This document shows, piece by piece, positions 9,562-18,577 of a stretch of DNA of 64,000 bases. Both the position numbers and the translations under genes were made by a program. Below the pieces are notes generated by a model. It saw nothing but the letters and a program-made list of their open reading frames with translations. It ran no database searches and was not told the origin of the DNA. Each line of letters starts with the position of its first letter. Position 1 is the first letter of the stretch. The stretch lies in contig JAXMOK010000013.1 of NCBI GenBank assembly GCA_034669965.1, positions 19,828-83,827 on the forward strand, given 5' to 3'. Source of the stretch: HXMU1420-13 sp034669965. Lineage in GTDB: Bacteria; Bacteroidota; Rhodothermia; Balneolales; Balneolaceae.

Positions 9562-9625
9562 AAGTATCCCGAGGGAAAAACTACTTCAGGAATATAAAAA
9601 TCTTAAAAGTATCGTGCTTAAAGTG

Positions 9626-9655
9626 AAAATAGCGGGTTGTGTTCCCGCTATTTTT
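9626..9655 (-). terminator. Terminator of the sugar nucleotidyltransferase gene
   Basis: A perfect 11-bp stem, AAAATAGCGGG pairing with CCCGCTATTTT, with a 7-nt loop. It lies 14 nt past the stop of the gene at 9669-10676 and has U-rich flanks on both strands. Confidence 0.85.
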
Positions 9656-9668
9656 AAAGAAATTGAAA

Positions 9669-10676
9669 TTATTTTTCAATGATGATGGATGAGTGGTCTC
9701 CGACATCAATTTTACCCGAAACATTGGTTACATTAGTATGTGCTCCTATAGTAGATCCGGTTGTTTCAGTATTCTCAATGGTAGCGTTGTCTCGAATAAT
9801 GGAATTCGAAATGGTTGAGTTTTTTATAGTCGCCCCAGCTTCTATGCTAACCTTTGGCCCGATAGTGCTACCTTCGATCGAAACACCTTCACCTATAAAA
9901 ACTGGCGGGATGATTGTTGAGTCGGGATATTTAGCGGTATCATACGAATGATCCTCTTTCGCTAGAATTTCGCAAGTAGTTTCGAGCCAAGCCGGAAGAG
10001 TTCCGCAATCGAGCCATTCATCAACCGTCGCAGTTTTAAAAATCTTGCCATGATTGATCATATTATCCAATGCTTCGGTTAAAAAGTACTCACCACCTGG
10101 ACCTTTGATATCTTCATCCATAATTCGGGTCAATTCGGCTTTCAAACCTTCACCATCCTTAAAATAGTAAACACCGATTATTGCTAAGTCTGAAATAAAT
10201 TCTTCAGGCTTCTCAACAAATCCGGTAATTCGATCACCCTCATAAACAGCCACTCCAAACCGAGATGGGTCCTCAACTTTCTTTAACCAGATTACACTAT
10301 CGGCATCTTCGATGTTGAATTTTTCTTTGCTGTCGAATAGCGTATCAGCAAAAGCAACAATCACTTCGCCGTCTAAATCTTCGTGAGCACAATCAACGGC
10401 ATGCGCCGTTCCAAGTGCCACCTCCTGTACTCTAAATGTAGCTTTCACATTATGCCGAGTACTCATCTCTTTTAAATCTGCCTTAATTTGGCGGCCAAAA
10501 TCCGGCCCTAAAATGTAAACAATCTCGGTGATATCACGGTCAAGCGTTCGCATAAAAGTTTCCACCAGTCGTTCAATAATCATAGTTCCTGCTACCGGTA
10601 ATAATGGTTTAGGAACCGTATGAGAATGTGGGCGAACTCGGGTACCCCTACCCGCCATTGGGATAATTAATTTCAT
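9669..10676 (-). CDS. Sugar-phosphate nucleotidyltransferase with left-handed beta-helix tail
   Basis: The 335-residue protein opens with the nucleotidyltransferase signature GRGTRVRPHSHTVPKPLLPV. Later motifs are VALGTAHAVDCA, FADTLF, GFVEKP and GGEYFLTEALD. Residues from about 245 form hexapeptide repeats (IEGSTIGPKVSIEAGATIKN and onward), a left-handed beta-helix. The architecture matches long RmlA/GlmU-like or archaeal-type glucose-1-phosphate nucleotidylyltransferases. The sugar and nucleotide cannot be read from sequence; ADP-glucose synthesis for glycogen is one possibility but is not supported by any specific residue. Confidence 0.88.
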   Translation of the reverse strand: MKLIIPMAGRGTRVRPHSHTVPKPLLPVAGTMIIERLVETFMRTLDRDITEIVYILGPDFGRQIKADLKEMSTRHNVKATFRVQEVALGTAHAVDCAHEDLDGEVIVAFADTLFDSKEKFNIEDADSVIWLKKVEDPSRFGVAVYEGDRITGFVEKPEEFISDLAIIGVYYFKDGEGLKAELTRIMDEDIKGPGGEYFLTEALDNMINHGKIFKTATVDEWLDCGTLPAWLETTCEILAKEDHSYDTAKYPDSTIIPPVFIGEGVSIEGSTIGPKVSIEAGATIKNSTISNSIIRDNATIENTETTGSTIGAHTNVTNVSGKIDVGDHSSIIIEK

Positions 10677-10800
10677 ATATTTATTTGTGCTGTATTAAGC
10701 TTCAATTTTAGTCGTGCAGAATATACCACCCACAAAAAAGAAAGTCGAACAATCACTTGGGGAGTCGGTATTCATCATAAATTTATAACATAGCGAACCC

Positions 10801-12486
10801 TTGTATTACCTCTTTTTAGATGCGCTTTCGGTATTATTTTCGTTCATCCTTTCCCGATATTGCTGGACCAGATTACGCTTTTTTGTTCATGTTTTTCAAC
10901 AAGTAGGCTACAAGCATAACGAATATTGGCAATGGTTGCGCAGCCATTGGGAGCAAAAAGTAATTCCTGGTGACTTGGCGCTCTACAATATTTTATTATT
11001 CATATTGGTGATTGGCTTCGATTGGGTTGATGTAGCTATCACAAATACCGCGTTAACATTGGCTCTTTTTGTATTTGGGATTTTCTGGTTTAGCAGCGTA
11101 AAACGGTACAAAGCGGATCAAATTAAAAAACCATTAGTATTCACGAGCCGGATAAAGAGGTTAATGGTACCCTTGGCAATCTTAAATCTTTTTTTGCCCG
11201 TCTTTTTCATGACTTGGTCTTACACAGGTTACATTCCTTTTTTGTGGATGATTCCCCCAACCTACGATCCGGGGCTACTCAGTTTTGATGTAGTTTTATT
11301 AGTGTTTGGCTGGGTGATTAGTGCGTTATTAATTCCATTTTCGGTATTAATTTCAGGCAATATCACCAAGCCGATAGAGCGAAGCATCCAAGAAGGGTTT
11401 AAGAAACAGGCCAGAAAAAAGTTGGCTGCAATGCCTCACTTAAAAGTAATCGCTATTACCGGCAGTTATGGAAAAACCTCCATCAAGTTTATGATCAAAG
11501 ACTTGCTAAAGGAGCGATACTCAGTATGTTATACTCCGGGTAGTTTTAATACTCCAATGGGTATTTGTAAGGTGATTAACAACGACCTTCAGGCACATCA
11601 TCAGATTTTGATCCTAGAAATGGGCGCGCGATACGCCGGAAATATTCAAGAACTATGCGATATTGCAAAGCCGGATCTATCGGTGGTGAGTAATGTTGGG
11701 CTGGCTCATTTAGAAACGTTTGGCTCGCAGGAAGTAATCGCCAAAGAAAAAGGAACAATTGTTGAAAATTTAGGCGAAGGCGGGGTGGCTGTTCTCAATG
11801 CGGATGATGAACGAGTTGCTATTATGGGCGAAAGAAGAAGCAAGATTCAGCGAATATTAGTAGGATTGCAAAGTGGCGAAATCCGAGGTGAGAATATTAG
11901 TTATGATACTACCGGAACACGATTCGAAGTTATTTTAGATGGTGAAGTTTTCGAGTTTAAAACCAAATTGCTGGGCGCGCATAATGTTCAGAATATGATG
12001 CTCGCAATTGGGGTGGCAGATCATTTTGATATACGCCCGAAAACCATGGCAATTGCCGCACAAAGTATCGAACCGGTAGAGCACCGCCTTGAGCTTAAAA
12101 AAGCAGGTGACCTTTTTATTATTGATGATGCGTTCAATTCGAACCCAGTAGGAGCAAAAAATGCAGTGGAAATTTTGGGTCAGTTCAAAAATCGAAATCG
12201 AATAATTATTACACCAGGAATGGTAGAGTTAGGAGAAATCGAAGCCGAAGAAAATTTCAAATTCGGGCAAGCAATTGGGGCTGCAAATATTGATGTGGTG
12301 ATTTTGGTTGGCGAGCAACGTTCGAGGCCCATCAAGGAAGGAATAGAAAGCGTGCAGGAAAACACGGATCATGTGTTTGTGGTGGATGATTTATTTGTTG
12401 CAAATGAACTAGCAAGAGAAAAAGCCACGCCCGGTGACGTGATCCTCTACGAAAATGATTTGCCGGATGTTTATAACGAAGGGTGA
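10801..12486 (+). CDS. murF: Membrane-anchored MurF-like Mur ligase
   Basis: The protein has 561 residues from a TTG start; no good Shine-Dalgarno is visible. The first 200 residues hold about five hydrophobic segments (for example around residues 56-72, 78-98, 122-140 and 160-185) in place of the normal MurF N-terminal UDP-substrate domain. The ligase core follows, with P-loop TGSYGKTSIK, the motif ILEMGARYAGNI, SNVGLAHLETFGS, EHRLE and DDAFNSNPVGAKNA. MurF adds D-Ala-D-Ala to UDP-MurNAc-tripeptide. Activity on that substrate is inferred; it may be a specialised paralogue. Confidence 0.8.
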   Translation: MYYLFLDALSVLFSFILSRYCWTRLRFFVHVFQQVGYKHNEYWQWLRSHWEQKVIPGDLALYNILLFILVIGFDWVDVAITNTALTLALFVFGIFWFSSVKRYKADQIKKPLVFTSRIKRLMVPLAILNLFLPVFFMTWSYTGYIPFLWMIPPTYDPGLLSFDVVLLVFGWVISALLIPFSVLISGNITKPIERSIQEGFKKQARKKLAAMPHLKVIAITGSYGKTSIKFMIKDLLKERYSVCYTPGSFNTPMGICKVINNDLQAHHQILILEMGARYAGNIQELCDIAKPDLSVVSNVGLAHLETFGSQEVIAKEKGTIVENLGEGGVAVLNADDERVAIMGERRSKIQRILVGLQSGEIRGENISYDTTGTRFEVILDGEVFEFKTKLLGAHNVQNMMLAIGVADHFDIRPKTMAIAAQSIEPVEHRLELKKAGDLFIIDDAFNSNPVGAKNAVEILGQFKNRNRIIITPGMVELGEIEAEENFKFGQAIGAANIDVVILVGEQRSRPIKEGIESVQENTDHVFVVDDLFVANELAREKATPGDVILYENDLPDVYNEG

Positions 12487-12645
12487 GCGAGTTGTTATTT
12501 CAGCCTCTCCGAGGTATCGAGGAGTCTTCCCGAATAAATATCTAGCCACAAATAGAATTGTGCTGATCCTTCACCGCCAGCCGGCGGTTCTGGATGACTT
12601 TTTATTTAGTGTGAAGCTGGTTTTTTAGATCTAGTCACTAAAAAA
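12487..12645. repeat. Intergenic fragment with dispersed-repeat character
   Basis: This convergent spacer contains a small GC-rich hairpin at 12573-12588, ACCGCC pairing with GGCGGT, followed by TTCTGGATGAC. The latter resembles the GGATGAC end of the repeat unit at 60648-60784. No gene is visible in it. Confidence 0.4.
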
Positions 12646-13872
12646 CTACTCGTACCGAACAGCTTCTGCAGGTTGAATTGAAGATGCTTGTTTGGATGGA
12701 AACCAGCTTGCAGCTAGGCAAAGTAGCAAGCTACCACCCAGAATTATCAGTACATCTAACAATCGAATATCTACCGGGTAGGCATCAATTATAAAGGCAG
12801 AAGAAAGTTTAATTAATCCATATTGCTGTTGCAGCCAGCACAGTAAAAACCCCAGCGATCCGCCAATACCACATCCAATCATGCCAATGAAAAGTCCTTG
12901 TTTTCTAAAAATGGACTTTATTCGGCTTGATGAAAAACCCATCGACATTAAAATGCCAATATCTCGCCGTTTTTGAATCACAATCATAGTCAGCGAGCCT
13001 ATGATATTAAGCACGGCTACCATAACAATAATCATTAAGATGATATAGGCGCCCCACTTTTCCAGATACATCACATCGTACAAAGGTTTTTGTAAATCGT
13101 ACCAAGTCGAGATTTTGTACTTTGGGCCAAGTTCAGCAGAAAGTGTATTCTTAAGATTCTCTGCAGCTTCGCTGTTTGTTAATTTTAAATCGATGCCAGT
13201 TACCTGTTTGCGAGCGTTGAATAAACGTCGCGCGGCGTCAATTTCTACGTATACACTTGGAGATGAGGCAATCGATTGAACCAGATAAGCTCCGCGAACA
13301 TCAAACCGATAAGAGCGAGGTACGGTGATTTGAGTGAGAGCTTTGCGCATGCCCGTTGCACTTAGTAACGCGATTTCATCGCCCATATTCAAAAACAGTT
13401 CAGAGCGAAGCTGCTCGTGCACAACAATACCCGGTTTGCGATTTCGAACTTCTAAATCATAAACTCCGGATGTGATGCTCTGTTCGATGTTCACCATCTT
13501 GATAAAGGTGTCTTCGTCTATACCTTTTACCTCCACTACTTTATTGGCATCATCGCCATTAGAAAGAAGTGCTTTGCCGGTAACAAATGGTGAGATTAAC
13601 TGAATTTCAGGGATGCCTTGAAGATGCTGGCGGAGGGAATCGGAATATAAAAACGTATTGCTTTCGGTTGATTCGATGCGAATATCCGGATCGAAGGATA
13701 ACAACAGCGATTTAACGACATCAAAAAAACCATTAAATACGGATAAAACTACAATTAAAAGAGCGGTACCTATAGTTACACCAGCAATACTTATATAAGT
13801 AAGAGTGGATATTAACGAGATATATTTTCGGGAAAAAAGATAGCGGCGGGCTATAAAACCGGATATGTTCAT
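12646..13872 (-). CDS. ABC transporter permease, LolC/LolE (FtsX-like) family
   Basis: A 408-residue inner-membrane permease with the family layout: one N-terminal transmembrane helix (about 20-45), a large periplasmic domain (about 45-270) and three C-terminal helices (about 275-300, 320-345 and 370-390). The start FIARRYLFSRKYISLIS and the cytoplasmic loop KRRDIGILMSMGFSS are typical of LolC/E proteins that release lipoproteins from the inner membrane to LolA. No LolD ATPase gene is adjacent, so its partner is encoded elsewhere. MacB-type or other FtsX permeases are less likely alternatives. Confidence 0.87.
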   Translation of the reverse strand: MNISGFIARRYLFSRKYISLISTLTYISIAGVTIGTALLIVVLSVFNGFFDVVKSLLLSFDPDIRIESTESNTFLYSDSLRQHLQGIPEIQLISPFVTGKALLSNGDDANKVVEVKGIDEDTFIKMVNIEQSITSGVYDLEVRNRKPGIVVHEQLRSELFLNMGDEIALLSATGMRKALTQITVPRSYRFDVRGAYLVQSIASSPSVYVEIDAARRLFNARKQVTGIDLKLTNSEAAENLKNTLSAELGPKYKISTWYDLQKPLYDVMYLEKWGAYIILMIIVMVAVLNIIGSLTMIVIQKRRDIGILMSMGFSSSRIKSIFRKQGLFIGMIGCGIGGSLGFLLCWLQQQYGLIKLSSAFIIDAYPVDIRLLDVLIILGGSLLLCLAASWFPSKQASSIQPAEAVRYE

Positions 13873-13975
13873 GGGCGTAAAATAACGAAACCATTAGAGT
13901 GTATCATCACACATTTAGCAGGTAAACGTTTAATGGATATTTTATTATCTTTTCCCCCCTTCAACTAACATTATT

Positions 13976-16180
13976 ATGACGTATACGCTCAATAAAGAAG
14001 AAATTGAATCAATTTCGAATGGGTCTCACGGGGATCCTTTTTCGGTACTAGGGTTTCACAATATACAGCAGGGTAAATCAGAGAAATTAGTGCTCAGGGT
14101 GTTCAGGCCCGAAGCTAAATTGGTTTTTGTGAAAATAGGGAAAGCAAAACCGGTTGAATTGCAAAGAGTTTCGCCTGAGGGGTTGTTCGAGTATGTATTA
14201 CCGCGTAGGAAAAACCCGGCGCCGTACACGTTAAGTATCAAGCCGCATAGCGGTGACGAATTTGAAATAAATGATGCTTATGCATACGGTCGTATGATCA
14301 ACGATTTTGATTTGCAGCTATGGGGCGAAGGGAATCACAAAAAAGCCTACGAGTTTATGGGCGCTCATCCCAAAGAAGTGGATGGCGTGAAGGGTATCCA
14401 TTTTGTAGTGTCGGCGCCGAGTGCAACACGTGTTTCGGTTGTGGGACCGTTCAATAATTGGGATGGACGTGTTCATCGTATGCGTAAATATCACGATCAG
14501 GGTTTATGGGAGATTTTTATTCCACAAGTAACTCAGGGCGATGAGTACAAATATGAAATTAAATCGCCTGTGCAGGATCCTCCGTTACTAAAAGCCGATC
14601 CGTTTGCGTTTTATGCACAATTGCGTCCCGATACGGCCTCTAAAGTGTTTGATATTGAGGGCTACAACTGGACTGATGATGAGTGGGTAACATCCAGAGA
14701 AGAACGCCAAGGCCTAGATAAGCCACTTTCGGTTTATGAAGTTCATGCAGGATCTTGGCGAAAAAAAGTAGGTGGCGATTCAGAGTATCTTTCCTATCGC
14801 GAACTTGCTCACGAATTGGTGCCCTATGTTAAAGATTTAGGATATACTCATATCGAGTTGCTACCTATAGCAGAGCACCCTTACGATCCATCTTGGGGAT
14901 ATCAAACTACAGGATACTATGCACCCACTAGCCGTTTTGGTACACCGCACGATTTTATGTATTTCGTAGATGAATGCCACAAAGCTGGCATTGGCGTTAT
15001 TGTTGATTGGGTGCCTGCCCACTTTGCTAAAGATGATCATGGGTTGCGTCGTTTTGATGGAACCGGACTTTATGAGCATGAAGATGCTCGACAAGGAGAA
15101 CATAAAGACTGGGGCACATGTATTTTTAATTTTGGTAGAACCGAGGTGCATAATTTCCTAATATCAAATGCGCTTTACTGGTGCGATAAGTTCCATATTG
15201 ATGGTTTACGTGTAGACGCAGTAGCTTCTATGCTTTATCTCGATTATTCGCGCGAAGAAGGCGAATGGATCCCAAATAAGTATGGCGGGCGCGAAAATAT
15301 CGAAGCCATCGATTTTCTTCGCAAGTTTAACGATTCGGTACACGAACATTTTCCCGGCACAATCACATTTGCCGAAGAGTCGACCTCTTGGGGCGGGGTT
15401 TCCAGGCCAACTCAAACCGGCGGACTTGGATTCGATTACAAATGGAATATGGGCTGGATGAATGATACGCTTGCATACATCGAAAAAGACCCATTGTATC
15501 GGAAATATCACCAAGGTGAACTTACTTTTTCTTTGATCTACGCCTTTAGCGAGAATTTTACACTGCCATTTTCGCACGATGAAGTAGTGCACATGAAGAA
15601 TGCAATGCTCGCTAAAATGCCCGGCGACGATTGGCAAAAGTTTGCGAATTTACGATTACTTTATACATATATGTATGCACATCCCGGCAAGAAATTATTG
15701 TTTATGGGATGCGAGTTTGGGCAATGGGCAGAATGGAGCGAGTCAAAATCGCTTGATTGGCATTTATTAAACTGGGAGCAGCATCAGGGAGTGCAAAAAG
15801 TTATACGCGATTTAAATTCGCTAGTTAAAACAGAGAAAGCACTGTATGAAAACGATTTCGATTGGAGAGGCTTCGAATGGATTGACTTTAACGATGCAGA
15901 TAATAGTATCGTATCATTTGTTCGGCGGGCAAAAGATACCGAGGACTTTTTAATAACCGTTCTTAACTTCACTCCTACCGTACATTACGATTATCAAGTA
16001 GGCGTGCCTGAAGCCTGCGAGTATGAAATTATTATGAATAGTGATTCGGAGTACTATGGCGGGAGCAATGTAGGCGATACGGTGTTGAAAGCAATACCCG
16101 GCGAATGGCAAAACCAATCGGCTAGTTTAAAGTTAACAGTTCCCCCATTAGCTGGCGTAATACTAAAACCTAAGAAGTAA
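13976..16180 (+). CDS. glgB: 1,4-alpha-glucan branching enzyme
   Basis: The 734-residue GH13 enzyme introduces alpha-1,6 branches into glycogen. It has the N-terminal extension and CBM48 domain (HFVVSAPSATRVSVVGPFNN), then the TIM barrel. Catalytic residues are visible: nucleophile Asp414 in DGLRVDAV, acid/base Glu467 in TFAEES, and the SHDEVVH motif carrying the third acid. The start ATG at 13976 matches the family N terminus (HGDPFSVLGFH). malQ follows after 7 nt, indicating an operon. Confidence 0.97.
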   Translation: MTYTLNKEEIESISNGSHGDPFSVLGFHNIQQGKSEKLVLRVFRPEAKLVFVKIGKAKPVELQRVSPEGLFEYVLPRRKNPAPYTLSIKPHSGDEFEINDAYAYGRMINDFDLQLWGEGNHKKAYEFMGAHPKEVDGVKGIHFVVSAPSATRVSVVGPFNNWDGRVHRMRKYHDQGLWEIFIPQVTQGDEYKYEIKSPVQDPPLLKADPFAFYAQLRPDTASKVFDIEGYNWTDDEWVTSREERQGLDKPLSVYEVHAGSWRKKVGGDSEYLSYRELAHELVPYVKDLGYTHIELLPIAEHPYDPSWGYQTTGYYAPTSRFGTPHDFMYFVDECHKAGIGVIVDWVPAHFAKDDHGLRRFDGTGLYEHEDARQGEHKDWGTCIFNFGRTEVHNFLISNALYWCDKFHIDGLRVDAVASMLYLDYSREEGEWIPNKYGGRENIEAIDFLRKFNDSVHEHFPGTITFAEESTSWGGVSRPTQTGGLGFDYKWNMGWMNDTLAYIEKDPLYRKYHQGELTFSLIYAFSENFTLPFSHDEVVHMKNAMLAKMPGDDWQKFANLRLLYTYMYAHPGKKLLFMGCEFGQWAEWSESKSLDWHLLNWEQHQGVQKVIRDLNSLVKTEKALYENDFDWRGFEWIDFNDADNSIVSFVRRAKDTEDFLITVLNFTPTVHYDYQVGVPEACEYEIIMNSDSEYYGGSNVGDTVLKAIPGEWQNQSASLKLTVPPLAGVILKPKK

Positions 16181-16187
16181 TTAATTT

Positions 16188-17693
16188 ATGAGATTTCCCC
16201 GTTCATGCGGCACATTGGTACATCCAACTTCATTTCCCGGCAAATACGGAATTGGTGATTTTGGATATGAGGCAAGAGAATTCATTAATTTTTTAGAGCA
16301 AACTCAACAAACTATTTGGCAGGTTTTACCCTTAACACCAACCGGTTATGGTAATTCTCCCTATGCAAGCTATTCGGCTTTCGCTGGAAATGCTTATTTG
16401 ATCAGTCCGGATGTTTTGGTTGAAAAAGGGTTGCTAACAAAAAAAGAAGTTAAAAAAGCAGAATTACCGTCTCGCCTAGAGGTAGATTATGAAGATGCTT
16501 TTAAAAATAAAGACGTGTTGTTTAGCATCGCTTGCGATCGGTTTTACATTGATCTTGACACTGTTGAGGAAAAAAAGTTTAACGCCTTTAAAAAAGAAAA
16601 CAAACATTGGCTAGAAGATTACACCTTGTTTATGGCGTGCGGTAAGCATTATGGCATGCAGCCTTGGAATACTTGGGATGAGGATATTGCCCAGCGTAAA
16701 CCGGCGGCAATTAAAAAGTATCAAAAAAAATTCAGTTCCGATATCAAGCTCCACAACTGGTTGCAATACGAATTCTACAACCAATGGATGGTGCTAAAAC
16801 AATACGCTAATACAAAAAACATCCGTGTTGTTGGAGATATCCCAATTTTTGTAGATCACAATAGTTCAGATGTTTGGGCGAATCCCAAGTATTTTGCTGT
16901 TGATGAGCAAGGCAATAGAATCCTGGTTGCAGGTGTTCCACCGGATTATTTTAGCGAAACAGGCCAGCTTTGGGGTAATCCTCAGTACGATTGGGCAGAG
17001 TTAGAGAAAGATGGTTTTTCTTGGTGGGTTAAGCGCTTCAAACATATGTTTACCCAATGTGACGCCATCCGTGTAGATCATTTTCGTGGTTTTGATGCCT
17101 ATTGGGAAGTTAATGCAGATGAAACCACGGCAATTAACGGTAGATGGGTGGATGGCCCGGGCGAAAAATTATTCGATACCATTCTAAAAGAATGTGGCGA
17201 GCTGCCAATTATTGCTGAAGATTTAGGATTTGTAACCGAAGGTGTTGAAAAACTGCGCGATAAATACGCGTTTCCCGGCATGAAAATTATCCAGTTTGCT
17301 TTCGATGCAGACTCAACCAACAGTTTTCTGCCTCATAATTATCCGCAAAATAGCGTGGCCTATAGCGGAACGCATGACAACGACACTTCTATCGGGTGGT
17401 ACAATCAGGCACCGGAGAAAGAAAAGCATCATGCAAGAGTGTACACCAAATCGAATGGGAATCAGATTAATTGGGAATTTATCCGATTAGGAATGCTTTC
17501 GGTTTCAGATCAAGCGATATTCCCTCTTCAAGATTTTATGAATTTGGGTGGCGAGCATCGCATGAATTTCCCGGGTACTTCATCAGGCAACTGGTTATGG
17601 AGATATACCAACGAGATGTTACACCAGGTTGAGAAGCATCGAATTAACGAATTAATTGATCTTTCTAACAGAAAAATATCCTCTGAAAGCTGA
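16188..17693 (+). CDS. malQ: 4-alpha-glucanotransferase (amylomaltase)
   Basis: This 501-residue GH77 protein transfers maltodextrin segments between glucans. Family motifs visible are FPGKYGIGDFG and IWQVLPLTPTGYGNSPYASY at the N terminus, DIPIFVDHNSSDVWANP, IRVDHFRGFDAYWEV containing the nucleophile Asp, IAEDLGFVTE with the acid/base, and YSGTHDNDTS. The length is normal for bacterial MalQ. It lies 7 nt after glgB, so the two enzymes are probably made together to process branched glucan, with GlgP acting on the trimmed chains. Confidence 0.96.
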   Translation: MRFPRSCGTLVHPTSFPGKYGIGDFGYEAREFINFLEQTQQTIWQVLPLTPTGYGNSPYASYSAFAGNAYLISPDVLVEKGLLTKKEVKKAELPSRLEVDYEDAFKNKDVLFSIACDRFYIDLDTVEEKKFNAFKKENKHWLEDYTLFMACGKHYGMQPWNTWDEDIAQRKPAAIKKYQKKFSSDIKLHNWLQYEFYNQWMVLKQYANTKNIRVVGDIPIFVDHNSSDVWANPKYFAVDEQGNRILVAGVPPDYFSETGQLWGNPQYDWAELEKDGFSWWVKRFKHMFTQCDAIRVDHFRGFDAYWEVNADETTAINGRWVDGPGEKLFDTILKECGELPIIAEDLGFVTEGVEKLRDKYAFPGMKIIQFAFDADSTNSFLPHNYPQNSVAYSGTHDNDTSIGWYNQAPEKEKHHARVYTKSNGNQINWEFIRLGMLSVSDQAIFPLQDFMNLGGEHRMNFPGTSSGNWLWRYTNEMLHQVEKHRINELIDLSNRKISSES

Positions 17694-17749
17694 GCCTTTA
17701 ATAAAAGCGGTTATTTGAGTATATTCCATGCTTTCAAAATTTAAGATTT

Positions 17750-18571
17750 ATGCCTTTTTCGCTTAATAATTTACCAAAGCGCACACTAAAACCAAGATCA
17801 GAAGGGGTTACCCTTGTTCTTGATAAAGGGTACAGTGTTCGTCAAACGGAAGATTTTTGTGATGTTTGCGCCGACTATATTGATGTTGTAAAACTCGGAT
17901 GGGGAACATCTTATGTAACCCCAAGGCTCGAAGATAAGCTAAATGTTTATCGCCAAGCCGGCATTCCTGTGTATTTCGGGGGTACGCTTTTCGAGGCGTA
18001 TATGCTTCGTAATCAATTAGATGCATACATAAAATTGCTCGACAGATATGAAATTGATTGCCTCGAAGTTTCGAACGGTACCATTTGGATATCGGATGAT
18101 AAGAAGCAGCAAATCATTCGTGATCTGAGTAAAGATTATCGTGTGTTATCAGAAGTTGGGTCGAAAAACCCAAACGAGGTTATTCCACCTTACAAGTGGG
18201 TAAAAGTAATTGAAAAAGAATTAGAAGCCGGTGCCTACAAAGTGATTTGTGAAGCGCGCGAAAGCGGAACAGTTGGTGTTTTCAGACCCAACGGCGAAGT
18301 CAGATCAGGCTTAATTGAAGAAATTACCGATCAAATTCCGGTTGAAAAACTAATTTTTGAAGCTCCTAAGAAAGAGCAACAAGTTTGGTTCATCCGTAAA
18401 TACGGTAGCAATGTAAATCTTGGGAATATCCAACCCGAAGAAGTAATTCCACTCGAAACCCTTCGACTAGGGTTACGCAGCGATACTCTAATGGATTTTT
18501 ATTCGCTGGATGAAAACAGCGAACTCGATCAGGTAATCAAAGAGAATACAATCTCAAACAAAGAGAACTAA
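17750..18571 (+). CDS. comA: Phosphosulfolactate synthase (ComA) family protein
   Basis: A 273-residue TIM-barrel protein of the ComA family. Family members add sulfite to phosphoenolpyruvate to give (2R)-phospho-3-sulfolactate, the first step of coenzyme M synthesis in methanogens. Matching segments are DKGYSVRQTEDF, DVVKLGWGTSYV, YFGGTLFEAY, CLEVSNGTI and CEARESGTVGVF. Bacteria of this group lack coenzyme M, so a plausible role is sulfonate or sulfonolipid precursor synthesis; that is inference. It lies between malQ and the half-length glgA, with only 6 nt to the latter. Confidence 0.85.
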   Translation: MPFSLNNLPKRTLKPRSEGVTLVLDKGYSVRQTEDFCDVCADYIDVVKLGWGTSYVTPRLEDKLNVYRQAGIPVYFGGTLFEAYMLRNQLDAYIKLLDRYEIDCLEVSNGTIWISDDKKQQIIRDLSKDYRVLSEVGSKNPNEVIPPYKWVKVIEKELEAGAYKVICEARESGTVGVFRPNGEVRSGLIEEITDQIPVEKLIFEAPKKEQQVWFIRKYGSNVNLGNIQPEEVIPLETLRLGLRSDTLMDFYSLDENSELDQVIKENTISNKEN

Positions 18572-18577
18572 TTATTT

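Noticed and set aside
15206..15637. 143-codon minus-strand open frame inside glgB
   Set aside because: It overlaps the glgB catalytic core, which is fully supported; no start signal or family features.
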